Counted from the first letter of the stretch, positions 1 to 7,472 are shown. The stretch is DNA of 14,638 nt from an uncultured Collinsella sp. (GCA_902492185.1 CABUKY010000029.1:1-14638), one strand, 5' to 3'. Made by a program: numbers and translations. Notes: generated from the sequence alone by a model not told the origin.

Positions 1-2
1 CG

Positions 3-2852
3 ACACGCATAAAAAGCCTCCCATTTCTCATGTCCAAGAAATGGGAGGCAGTTCACGCCGCTGAGGCGGAGGGCCTTACCGTGGTCCGTGGCAAACTGGC
101 CATGAATCCTATCAAGAATAGTTGGGGCGGCGAGGGCTTCCGTTTCGGCACCGTTGGTTTTGGTTCCCAGTTTCGTCCCAGTGAGGGAAGCACGGTGCTT
201 GCGGTCGCCGGTATAGAAAGCTCGATTACGAACATGAACACCGGTAAGGGAACGACCTTGGAGACTGCGACGGTTGGTGCTTGGACCAAGGGTGCCTGGG
301 TCGGCAAGGCGACAAAGACTAACTCCCACCCTGGCCTTGACTACACCGCAAAGATCGCCGGCCCCATCACCTATTCCTATTGGGATTGGGATACTAACAA
401 CGGGCGCCAATCTGTGGTGAAAAAGCAGGGTGATTGGTACGAGGGCTCGGATGCTCTGCAGAGCGACCTGTTCAATCAAGATGTTGATTTGACTAATGTT
501 AACGGTAACGATTATTCGAAATACAACGGTCCAGATGGATACCTCTCGAAGCTATCGAAACAGCTCGCCTCGTTTGCAGTTAACGGCGAGGTGGATGTCA
601 ACGGCTTTGCAGACTCTAATAGCAACTACGTCATCAACAAGTACGATAACAAAGGAACAAGCTATACGCTCAAATTCGATGGTGCTGACGATCGTGCTGA
701 CAAGCCTATTAACGGTGCGCTTGATACCAGAATCCCGAATAATACGATTCGCAACACCGAGCGACTCATCACCTTTACCGGCGATGGAACTTCTATGCAA
801 CAGGTCTTCACCATTGCCGGTTCCGAGCTCTCCAACTTGAAGGGTGGCGTCTACTATCGAGGCGTCGACTTTAAGTTCACCAATATCCCCGAAGGCGCAT
901 CCATTGTCGTGAACGTTACAGGTGCTGATCCTGTCGAGTTCCACAACGGCTGGCGCTTCTGGTGGGGCGATACAGAAATATCTCGCGGTTTCGAGAGTCA
1001 GTACAAAGATGAAGACCTTGGCACGAAATACTCGCTGGCCTCCCAGTCCATCATGTGGAACTTCGTCGATACCACCAGCCTTACCATTCGCGGTGGCATT
1101 GCAGGCGAGGGTCGAGAGGACTGGGGCGGCAAGGACGGCAAGTGGACCGACGATGATCCCGCCGCTGCTATGCTCGGATCGATTCTCGTTCCCAACGGAA
1201 GCTTCGACGACCATGTGACCACCAACGGTCGCGTGTACGTGGGCGAAGACTTCATGATGAACAACCCTATGGTTGCGTACAACTTCACAAATCTCGAGGG
1301 TTATTCGTCTTCCGTCATCGATATGGACCAGGAGCGTCACAACTTCCCGTGGTCTGGCACTTACACGCCCGACGGCTCCGCCGTTGCGTGGAGCAAGGTC
1401 GACGCTACGGACGGCAAGCCGCTCGCGGGTTCCGAGTGGGCCATCTACGCGACCGAGGCCGATGCACTGAACAATCAGCACTGCATCGTCTCTATTGTGG
1501 ATAACGGCACGAATGACTCCGATTCTACCGTTGGCACCATTCAGTTCAACTACCTGAACCAGAAGGCCAACATTGGCGATCCTAAGGATACCAGCTACTT
1601 CATGTACTACATTCGTGAGGTCAAGGCGCCGGCTGGTTACCAGAAGTCCGAGACCATCTACTACGCAACCATGAACAACACCGGCGAGACGGTCAACTAT
1701 GTCCAGGGTTATGTGGACACGGCAAACGGCAACAAACTGGTTCAGTTCGACCCTTCTAACACCACGGGTGCCATCCGCAACGCCAGGATCACCGGTACGG
1801 TGTCTTGGACCAAGGTGGATGACAAGACGCATGATCTGCTGCCGGGTTCTGAGTGGGCGCTTACCAAGGTAAAGGATGCCAATGATGTCAAAATTGAGGA
1901 CGCTGTATCCCTGACTGTGATTGATAACGATAAGAATGCGGGGGCTGCCAGCGACAAGTGGGCTGATTCTGATAACGACGATGGCAAGTTCAAGCTCGAG
2001 GGCCTGCTGCCGGGTACGTACACGCTTGTTGAGACCCAAGCTCCGTTTGGCTACAACTTGAATGACGCGGGTTACGAGTTCAAGGTGTTCAAGGATGGCT
2101 CCATTACGTGGACCGAGGGAAAGAGCCCGACGATTGCCGGGAACAACGTCTACATTTCCGACACTCTTGCCACTACGTCCGTGACGATCCCGGTGACCAA
2201 ATCTGTTCGCAATACGGATTGGCCGAAGGATGCCAACGGCAACTATGTTTCGTTCGACTTCAAGATCACGGCGACGTCCGACCCCGCGGCTCCGATGCCT
2301 GGCGAAACGACCATTCACGTTGCGCCTACGGACGAGTCCAAGGTCAACGACATCGTGGCGAAATTTGGGGAGATCACATTCGGCAAGGACGATCTTGCCG
2401 CGATTGACGCTTCGAACCCGACTCGCGCCAAGATCTACACCTACACGGTGAAGGAAGTCGAGCCCACCACGGGCCCTGTCGACAAGCTGCGCTATTCCAA
2501 GGCCGAGTACCGGGTAGCCGTTACAGTGGAGGCCAAGCTGAATGAGGCGGGCAAGCGTAACGGTCTCACCACCTCGACCACGGTCACGCAGGTAAAGGAC
2601 GACATGGGCAACGAGATCAATCCGGGCAAGGCCATCGGCGATGTCAACGCGCCCGCGAACGCCATTCCCGCCTCCACCTTCACCAACGTGAAAGTCCTCA
2701 CGGACCTCCCGCTCACCGGCGCGGGATGGACCGAGAACTCCATGCTCCTCGTGGGCGCCGGTCTCATGCTTCTGAGCGGCATCGCTGCGGGAGCGTATTG
2801 GTTCGCTACAAAGCGCCGCCAGGACGATTCGTCCGATGGCGCTGGTAGATAG
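3..2852 (+). CDS. Large LPLTG-anchored tip/ancillary pilin with choice-of-anchor A-like head (5' partial)
   Basis: This is a cell-wall-anchored adhesin-type pilin, likely the pilus tip. The frame is open to the window edge. The first ATG (30) has no ribosome site and no signal peptide follows it, so the true start is probably upstream or was lost. Residue numbers are from ATG 30. Residues 1-425 resemble choice-of-anchor A heads (GLTVVRG near 15, GSILVPNGSF near 383). Two SpaA-type domains follow: 449-585 (Lys456, E-box VKAPAGY at 531-537) and 588-712 (Lys595, VETQAPFGY at 667-675). Residues 716-886 resemble the Spy0128/FctA isopeptide pilin domain (Lys724, VKEVEP at 807-812). The sorting signal LPLTG is at 893-897, then a membrane segment 903-925 and an Arg-rich tail. 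The SpaA and FctA-type domains are expected to form Lys-Asn/Asp isopeptide bonds. The backbone pilin start lies 39 bases downstream. Family assignment is confident; the tip role is inferred from size and position. Confidence 0.85.
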   Translation, partial: TRIKSLPFLMSKKWEAVHAAEAEGLTVVRGKLAMNPIKNSWGGEGFRFGTVGFGSQFRPSEGSTVLAVAGIESSITNMNTGKGTTLETATVGAWTKGAWVGKATKTNSHPGLDYTAKIAGPITYSYWDWDTNNGRQSVVKKQGDWYEGSDALQSDLFNQDVDLTNVNGNDYSKYNGPDGYLSKLSKQLASFAVNGEVDVNGFADSNSNYVINKYDNKGTSYTLKFDGADDRADKPINGALDTRIPNNTIRNTERLITFTGDGTSMQQVFTIAGSELSNLKGGVYYRGVDFKFTNIPEGASIVVNVTGADPVEFHNGWRFWWGDTEISRGFESQYKDEDLGTKYSLASQSIMWNFVDTTSLTIRGGIAGEGREDWGGKDGKWTDDDPAAAMLGSILVPNGSFDDHVTTNGRVYVGEDFMMNNPMVAYNFTNLEGYSSSVIDMDQERHNFPWSGTYTPDGSAVAWSKVDATDGKPLAGSEWAIYATEADALNNQHCIVSIVDNGTNDSDSTVGTIQFNYLNQKANIGDPKDTSYFMYYIREVKAPAGYQKSETIYYATMNNTGETVNYVQGYVDTANGNKLVQFDPSNTTGAIRNARITGTVSWTKVDDKTHDLLPGSEWALTKVKDANDVKIEDAVSLTVIDNDKNAGAASDKWADSDNDDGKFKLEGLLPGTYTLVETQAPFGYNLNDAGYEFKVFKDGSITWTEGKSPTIAGNNVYISDTLATTSVTIPVTKSVRNTDWPKDANGNYVSFDFKITATSDPAAPMPGETTIHVAPTDESKVNDIVAKFGEITFGKDDLAAIDASNPTRAKIYTYTVKEVEPTTGPVDKLRYSKAEYRVAVTVEAKLNEAGKRNGLTTSTTVTQVKDDMGNEINPGKAIGDVNAPANAIPASTFTNVKVLTDLPLTGAGWTENSMLLVGAGLMLLSGIAAGAYWFATKRRQDDSSDGAGR
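11..49 (-). terminator. Perfect 13-bp inverted repeat, reads as a minus-strand intrinsic terminator
   Basis: Arms at 16-28 (GCCTCCCATTTCT) and 37-49 (AGAAATGGGAGGC) are perfectly complementary, with an 8-base spacer at 29-36. Positions 11-15 are five A residues, so on the minus strand the hairpin is followed directly by TTTTT, the classic form of a Rho-independent terminator. No minus-strand gene that would use it is visible to the right. It overlaps the 5' end of the tip pilin reading frame, and the ATG at 30 falls in the loop. The 13-8-13 geometry also matches the layout of tyrosine-recombinase core sites, but no recombinase is seen here. The dyad itself is certain; its function is inferred. 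Confidence 0.55.
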
Positions 2853-2891
2853 ATGTTTATGAATGTCGGGCTCATTTCTGAAAGGGGAATC

Positions 2892-4757
2892 ATGAACCGA
2901 TTCGTACAAAAGCTGATCGCCGGCGCCGCCGCCGTAGCGATCGCCGTAACCGGCCTGGTGGGCGGCGCGCCCACGGCCAAGGCTGCGGATCCCGCACAGC
3001 CGACGGAGGGCACCATTACCATCACCAACAACGATTCCGCTACGTATAACCATACGTTCGAGGGCTGGAGGCTTGCTACCCTGAAGAACGTTACCGTTAC
3101 CGGTGCGGGTGAAGATGCCTCTATTAACTTCGAGATCGATACCACCAACGACTTCGTCGCTGTTATTGAAGATGTCATGGGTGAGATGACCAGCACCGTT
3201 AACGGGCAGAGCATCAAGTCTGCTTACGACGCCGATGCTAACTACAACGGCACCGTGAATGGCACCGAAAAGAACCCTATGGGCTTCCTGATCGACAAGG
3301 TGTTCAAGACTGGTGATAAAGCTACCGTTGAGAGCACCGAGAACCAGTGGAAGGGCAGCGGCTCTGCTCTTCGTGAGTTTGCTACTTTGCTTGCCAAGAA
3401 GACTCTGACCACCACGTCTACCGATGACTATAAGGCGGATTTCCAGAGCGCTAAAGATGCGGGCTATGAGAACAAGTGCAAGCAGGGCTTCTGGTTCCTG
3501 AAGGATGCCACTGAGGCTGCGACCGATACCAACAAGGATAAGATCGAGTCTCAGTCCATCCCGATGCTGCTTGCTACCAAGCTCGTTAACCCGGACGATC
3601 AAACTACCCCTGACTACGCCGCCGCGACCTCGACGCTGGGCACCGTGACCCTTAAGGCCAACGAGCCCTCCATCATCAACAAAGAGATTACCAAAGTTAA
3701 CGGTGCCGCCGTTGACCCTGCGACCAAGACGGATGCTCGTATTGGCGACACCATCACCTATACCCTTACCACCACGATTCCGGACTACACTGGCTACAAC
3801 GACGGCTCCCGCGTACTGCAGCTTATCGATACCGCTGCTCACGGCCTGAAGGACGTTACGGTTACCAAGGTCATGGTTGGCGACACCGAGCTTACGGCTG
3901 ATGCTAGCGATGGTACCGATAACAACGGCTACGTCCTGACGAATCTCGAGAATCAGAACGATCCCCTGGACAGCTGCAACAAGCCTGACGCCACCGTCAC
4001 CACGGTTGACCTCGCCCACTACGTGAACTCGAACGACAATATTGACTCTGGTGCTACGGTTACCGTTACCCTGACCGCTGTTGTCGACTCCGATGCCGTT
4101 ATCGCTGGTACCGGCAACCCCAATACCGTCGAGCTTAAGTACTCTCGTACCCCGAGCGGTGAGGAGCATAAGGTTCCGGGCCCCACCGTTCGCGTGTACA
4201 CCTACGACTTCAGCATTTACAAGACCAACATGGCCGGCAAGGAGTCGCTTTCTGGTGCTCAGTTCGCGATTGCCCGCGTGAACGGTAACGTCGAGACGTT
4301 CATGGCCCAAGAGACCACGACCAAGGCCTGGAAGGATCTCACTACTGCCAAGCCCGCTGCCGGTGCAGCCAATGATGGCGTGTTCACTACCGGCACTGAC
4401 GGCAAGATCGCCATGTCTGGTCTCCCTGCTGGTGAATACCGCGTCTACGAGATTAAGGCCCCTGATGGCTACACCAGCATCGGCTTGCCTGACTTCAAGT
4501 TCACCATTAACCGTACGTTTGATACCGATGGTGTGACTGTGAAAACTGTGGAGTACAAGAAGACCACCAACACCGACGGCGACCGCGTCTCCTTCGGTAC
4601 GGGCGACACCGCTTCTACGGCTACGGTCAAGAACGCCAAGAACCTCACCGAGCTGCCCTTGACCGGTGACCTGGGCATCAAGGTTTTCATCACCGTGGGC
4701 GTGCTGCTCATGGCTGCTGGCGCCGCCTTTGCCCTGAGTGCACGTATGCGCTCTTAA
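2892..4757 (+). CDS. Major (backbone) LPLTG pilin with isopeptide-forming D2-type domain
   Basis: Predicted 621-residue pilus shaft subunit, polymerised by a class C sortase. The ATG at 2892 is preferred over an upstream ATG at 2853 because it has a GAAAGGGG ribosome site and is followed by a clean signal peptide (MNRFVQKLIAG, hydrophobic core, cleavage after AKA at 29-31). An N-terminal domain runs to about 255. A strand with TVTLKANEP at 251-259 probably replaces the canonical YPK pilin motif, making Lys255 the likely linkage residue (inference). Residues 262-440 resemble the fimbrial isopeptide D2 domain. A SpaA-like domain starts near 438, with E-box YEIKAPDGY at 519-527. LPLTG is at 588-592, then a membrane helix and a short RMRS tail. 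Two Cys (196 and 362) occur in the mature chain. Codons such as GTT, GCT and CGT are common compared with the gat genes, as expected of a highly expressed gene. It lies 39 bases after the tip gene and is probably co-transcribed. Confidence 0.9.
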   Translation: MNRFVQKLIAGAAAVAIAVTGLVGGAPTAKAADPAQPTEGTITITNNDSATYNHTFEGWRLATLKNVTVTGAGEDASINFEIDTTNDFVAVIEDVMGEMTSTVNGQSIKSAYDADANYNGTVNGTEKNPMGFLIDKVFKTGDKATVESTENQWKGSGSALREFATLLAKKTLTTTSTDDYKADFQSAKDAGYENKCKQGFWFLKDATEAATDTNKDKIESQSIPMLLATKLVNPDDQTTPDYAAATSTLGTVTLKANEPSIINKEITKVNGAAVDPATKTDARIGDTITYTLTTTIPDYTGYNDGSRVLQLIDTAAHGLKDVTVTKVMVGDTELTADASDGTDNNGYVLTNLENQNDPLDSCNKPDATVTTVDLAHYVNSNDNIDSGATVTVTLTAVVDSDAVIAGTGNPNTVELKYSRTPSGEEHKVPGPTVRVYTYDFSIYKTNMAGKESLSGAQFAIARVNGNVETFMAQETTTKAWKDLTTAKPAAGAANDGVFTTGTDGKIAMSGLPAGEYRVYEIKAPDGYTSIGLPDFKFTINRTFDTDGVTVKTVEYKKTTNTDGDRVSFGTGDTASTATVKNAKNLTELPLTGDLGIKVFITVGVLLMAAGAAFALSARMRS

Positions 4758-4842
4758 TTCCCTAGCTTGATGACGCGGCGAGCGGGCGATCGTCGTCTCC
4801 TATCAGCGCCCGTGCGCCGCGTTCTCACATTCCCTTTCGCCG

Positions 4843-4874
4843 CACCCCGTCGCGCTTGGACCCGCGGCGGGGTG
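4843..4874 (+). promoter_or_regulatory. Strong GC-rich hairpin between backbone pilin and sortase genes
   Basis: Bases 4843-4854 pair with 4863-4874 in twelve consecutive pairs, one of them G-U (4850 with 4867), around an 8-base loop. No run of T follows, so this is not a standard intrinsic terminator. It lies in the 165-base gap between the backbone pilin stop and the sortase start. A likely role is 3'-end stabilisation of the abundant pilin mRNA or partial attenuation, so that less sortase than pilin is made. That role is inferred. Confidence 0.5.
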
Positions 4875-4922
4875 TGGTGCATTAACCGTGTCCTCGCACC
4901 CACACCCCCGGAGGTGAACCAC

Positions 4923-6062
4923 ATGGAGGCAATCAAGCCCGTATCGACGATGCGCACGCCGAGGGGCGGTTCGAACCCGGCTTCCACCAGCCGGCGTAAA
5001 CCGCCCCTCGTCCTGCGCCTGCTTTCCCTTCTGTGCTTTGCCGCCGGCTTTGTTATCGTGGCCACGCCCCTCGTCCTGCGCGCCATGTCCCAGGCCGAGC
5101 AAACTGCCGCCGTTACCGCTGCGCAAAACACCGTGGATGGCTGGCCCTATCCGCAAGCGGAGGAGGCCCTCGCGGCCGCTCGCGCCTATAACGAGCAGCT
5201 GGCTGCCGGCGGTCAGGACGTTATCGGCGAGGTCGTGGACCCGTTTGGAAACACCTCTGGCGCCTCCACCGCCTCTGGCTCTGAGGATTCCATCGCCTCG
5301 CAAGATACCACCTACCAGGGACTCCTTAACGCGGGATCGGGCCTTATGTGCTCGGTGCGTATCCCCAAGATCGACGTGAATCTGCCCGTGTACCACGGCA
5401 CCTCCACCGAGGTGCTCGCCGCGGGCGCCGGCCACCTGTACGGAACGTCGCTGCCCGTGGGCGGCGAGAGCACGCATGCCGTGCTCACCGGTCACCGTGG
5501 CGTGCCGGGCTCGCTCCTGTTCACGCGCTTGGATGAGCTGCAGGTGGGCGACTCGTTCTACATCGAGGTGATGGGCGAAGAACTGGGCTACAAGATCGAC
5601 CGCATAGACGTGATCGAGCCCGACGACGATTCCAAGTTGCGCGTGACCGCCGGCGAGGACCGCGTGACGCTCATGACCTGCACGCCCTACGGCGTGAACT
5701 CGCACCGTCTGCTGGTATCGGGTGTGCGTGCAAGCATTCCGGATGAGGTTCCCGTGCCCGAGGAGGCACAGGGCATCAACACTACCGCGGTGGCGCTGGG
5801 CGTTTTGGGCGCGCTGCTGGCCATTGTGATTGGCCTTTTCGTGGCCGGGCACGTGCGCAGGAAGCGCCGCGCGGCGCAGCGTGCTGCCGTTGCCGCCGCG
5901 GTGACGCTGGACGCCGACGTGGCTGGTGGCGATGGTGGAAACGGGTGGACCGTGGGAGCCTCCAGGCCTGCGGCCCCCTTCGTCTCCTCTGCTTCAGATC
6001 CTTCGGCTTCCCCCGATTCCGATGCTGATTCTTCCGGCTATCGCGGGCGACACCTGCGCTAG
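4923..6062 (+). CDS. Class C (pilus-polymerising) sortase
   Basis: A 379-residue membrane transpeptidase that cleaves LPXTG-type signals between Thr and Gly and links pilins through a lysine, outside the membrane. The ATG at 4923 is chosen because GGAGG lies 9 bases upstream; the frame is open further back to 4767 but without a good ribosome site, and the extra residues look like translated spacer. Features: N-terminal membrane helix 28-51; a DPF motif at 106-108 that fits the class C lid; core from about 140 (RIPKIDVNLPVYHG); catalytic His191 (LTGHRG), Cys253 in TLMTC, Arg262 (NSHRLL); second membrane helix 286-309, a class C feature. The last ~70 residues are Ala-rich then Ser/Asp-rich low complexity, longer than usual, and may be partly non-native read-through into the decayed region downstream. 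It is the presumed polymerase for the two upstream LPLTG pilins. Confidence 0.93.
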   Translation: MEAIKPVSTMRTPRGGSNPASTSRRKPPLVLRLLSLLCFAAGFVIVATPLVLRAMSQAEQTAAVTAAQNTVDGWPYPQAEEALAAARAYNEQLAAGGQDVIGEVVDPFGNTSGASTASGSEDSIASQDTTYQGLLNAGSGLMCSVRIPKIDVNLPVYHGTSTEVLAAGAGHLYGTSLPVGGESTHAVLTGHRGVPGSLLFTRLDELQVGDSFYIEVMGEELGYKIDRIDVIEPDDDSKLRVTAGEDRVTLMTCTPYGVNSHRLLVSGVRASIPDEVPVPEEAQGINTTAVALGVLGALLAIVIGLFVAGHVRRKRRAAQRAAVAAAVTLDADVAGGDGGNGWTVGASRPAAPFVSSASDPSASPDSDADSSGYRGRHLR

Positions 6063-6102
6063 CGCCCGCGTCGGTGCTCAATATCGCTCGAAGTGTAGCG
6101 CC

Positions 6103-6426
6103 TTCGCACGCTTCCCGGTCATTTGCCAGAACCGCGGCGCGATCCCGAAAATGCCGTACGACGCGATTGTCGAGCTGCCCGCCTACATCGGCAAGAACGG
6201 CCCCGAGGTCATCTCGCGCGACAACATCCCGCTGTTCCAGCAGAGCCTCATGATGCAGCGGCTCAACTCCGAGAAGCTCGTGGTCGAGGCGTGCATCGAG
6301 GGTTCGTATGAGAAGGCGCTCAGGGCGTTCACGCTCAACAAGACGGTCCCGTCCATGACGGTCGCCAAGGAGGTTCTCGACGACATGATCGAGGCCAACA
6401 AGGATTTCTGGCCTGAGCTTAAGTAA
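6103..6426 (+). pseudogene. C-terminal remnant of a GH4 6-phospho-alpha-glucosidase (GlvA/MalH-like)
   Basis: The translation from about 6103 reads FARFPVICQNRGAIPKMPYD and continues through AYIGKNGPEVISR to a terminal DFWPELK. This matches the C-terminal ~100 residues of family 4 glycosidases that act on phosphorylated alpha-glucosides such as maltose 6'-phosphate. Those enzymes are about 440 residues and use NAD and a divalent metal. The N-terminal Rossmann domain and catalytic Cys/His metal ligands are absent here, so the fragment cannot be active. No recognisable GH4 sequence precedes it; only 40 bases separate it from the sortase stop. The remaining part is well preserved and ends in a natural stop, then hairpins and a terminator. 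It suggests that the pilus locus arrived by replacing most of an existing sugar-utilisation gene. Family recognition is from memory of the conserved tail. Confidence 0.75.
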
Positions 6427-6446
6427 CGAGGCCTTCGACGGCCCGA

Positions 6447-6463
6447 CTGCGAACGGTTCGCAG
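6447..6463 (+). repeat. 7-bp hairpin downstream of the GH4 remnant
   Basis: CTGCGAA (6447-6453) and TTCGCAG (6457-6463) are a perfect inverted repeat with a 3-base loop. It is the first of three closely spaced hairpins after the GH4 stop. No T-run follows. Confidence 0.4.
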
Positions 6464-6480
6464 CGGACTATGAGGTCCAT

Positions 6481-6514
6481 AGGCTCCCCCTGGGATACAT
6501 CCCAGGGGGAGCCT
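6481..6514. repeat. 34-bp near-perfect palindrome (16-bp arms, 2-base centre)
   Basis: Bases 6481-6496 and 6499-6514 are exact reverse complements separated only by AC at 6497-6498. There is no T-run on either side, so on its own it does not look like an intrinsic terminator. It sits just before a genuine terminator hairpin and may be a transcription end stabiliser, a protein-binding dyad, or a dispersed repeat unit. Confidence 0.5.
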
Positions 6515-6520
6515 CTCAGA

Positions 6521-6545
6521 AGCGCCCGAGGGGCGCTTTTTGTGT
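6521..6545 (+). terminator. Rho-independent terminator after the GH4 remnant
   Basis: AGCGCCC (6521-6527) pairs with GGGCGCT (6531-6537) around a GAG loop, followed by a TTTT run (6538-6541). This is a clean intrinsic terminator. It was probably the terminator of the original GH4 gene and would now end transcription from the pilus-sortase operon. Confidence 0.8.
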
Positions 6546-6757
6546 ATATGGAGGCAAAAGGGATATGCAGTCTTCATACATGGCCTCCTTTTAGGAGGGT
6601 CGATTTCTCCGGTTGATTTCCAATCTCAGCTGAACACATTGAGCGGATAGGCCGTTCCCGCAGTTAGCCGAAAGCCCCGGGGTCCCTCCCGGGCCCCGGG
6701 GCGGCATTTTCCCAGTTGAAGGAACGGTGGAGATGTGTTTCGGTGGGTCCGGTGGCC
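6546..6757. other. Non-coding debris with GC-rich hairpin
   Basis: No gene is supported here. The one clear structure is GCCCCGGGG (6674-6682) with CCCCGGGGC (6694-6702), extended by GCC/GGC outside, then ATTTT at 6706-6710; it resembles an intrinsic terminator. There is also a small CCTCC/GGAGG hairpin near 6584-6597. No transposase or tRNA trace was seen. Confidence 0.4.
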
Positions 6758-7243
6758 ATGCTCCGCTCCCCGCCCGGCACCTCTTCCAAGGGAACCGACG
6801 AGGGCGCCGGCGCCCAGTATGTCTAAGAGAACGGTTCTTTGGGCAATACTGCCTATGATTTTACGACTGATGATAAGGGCGAAATCGGCGTCAAGGGCCT
6901 CGATGCTGGCGCTTACACGGTCGAGGAGACCAATACGCTCCCCGGCTATAACACCGTGCCCAAATTCACGTTCACCATTACTGCCACGGGTCTTAATCAG
7001 AACGAGGGCGAGAATACGTTGACGGTGACCACATCCACGAAAGGCTCTGGTCTCGTCACCAATTCCTCTTCTGGTGACGGCACTGTTACCCTTACCGTCA
7101 AGAACAAGAAAGGCTCCGGCCTCCCGCTGACCGGTCTTAACGGCGTGACCTTCACTTGGATCGCTGGCAGCGCAGTGCTGTGCATCGGCGTGGCACACCT
7201 CATCCGCAGCCGTAAGCAGGCTGAGGAGTCCGAGCAGGAGTAA
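6758..7243 (+). pseudogene. 3' remnant of an LPLTG pilin with in-frame stop
   Basis: The frame encodes the last SpaA-like domain and sorting signal of a pilin: DFTTDDKGEIGVKGLDAGAY, E-box-like YTVEETNTLPGY, then GSGLPLTG (LPLTG at 7121-7135), a membrane helix and a tail RSRKQAEESEQE. In the same frame, pilin-like residues (GTSSKGTDEGAGAQYV) lie upstream at 6776-6823, but TAA at 6824-6826 interrupts them, where a CAA Gln codon would fit. There is no signal peptide and no ribosome site. The alternative TTG start at 6839 gives only 134 residues without a secretion signal. I therefore call it a decayed gene. Its complete form would have been a substrate for a class C sortase, possibly the one at 9768. 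Confidence 0.8.
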
Positions 7244-7343
7244 CGCTCACTCACCCATCCCTTTGGCAGGTGGGATGTGATGGCCATGAGACTTGCGGAC
7301 ACTTTTCTCGTCCATCGACGTTCTTGCTTTGCCATTCTCTTTT

Positions 7344-7382
7344 CGGGGCAGACTCCGCACTGGAGTCTGCCCCGTTCTTTTT
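7344..7382 (+). terminator. Strong Rho-independent terminator after the pilin remnant
   Basis: A 13-bp perfect stem (7344-7356 with 7362-7374; core GGGGCAGACTCC) around GCACT, followed by TTCTTTTT. It would end transcription from the decayed pilin and isolate the small gene downstream. The rest of 7244-7343 shows nothing recognisable. Confidence 0.88.
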
Positions 7383-7472
7383 GGGATAACGCAGCCAGGC
7401 TCCATTGCCCGATGTATCAAGCGTATGAATATCGAACAGATGTTTGCAAATATTGCGTTTACCAGCTGTAAG

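Noticed and set aside
1..50. A fold-back assembly artefact at the window edge explaining the 13-bp inverted repeat
   Set aside because: A fold-back would keep the complementarity going outward, but positions 1-15 do not match the reverse complement of 50-64.
552..4310. A 1252-codon open frame on the minus strand across both pilin genes
   Set aside because: It runs antisense through two clear pilins with recognisable domains, has no recognisable domains and is rich in Val/Gly/Arg as expected from reading GC-biased codons backwards.
4767..4922. Upstream extension of the first sortase to an ATG at 4767
   Set aside because: It lacks a ribosome site, spans the GC-rich hairpin and adds Arg/Pro-rich residues unlike sortase N-termini; ATG 4923 has GGAGG in front.
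5926..6102. Coding extension of the GH4 remnant back to an ATG at 5926
   Set aside because: This part overlaps the sortase tail in another frame and has no similarity to GH4; recognisable sequence starts near 6103.
6481..6514. The 34-bp palindrome as one half of a pair of recombination sites with 16-49
   Set aside because: Both dyads are 34 bp long, but their arm sequences and spacer lengths (2 versus 8 bases) differ clearly, so they cannot be copies of one site.
6733..6850. A short frame starting ATG 6733 behind GGTGG
   Set aside because: It is Arg/Gly/Pro-rich with no known features and overlaps the pilin remnant in another frame, ending after about 40 codons.
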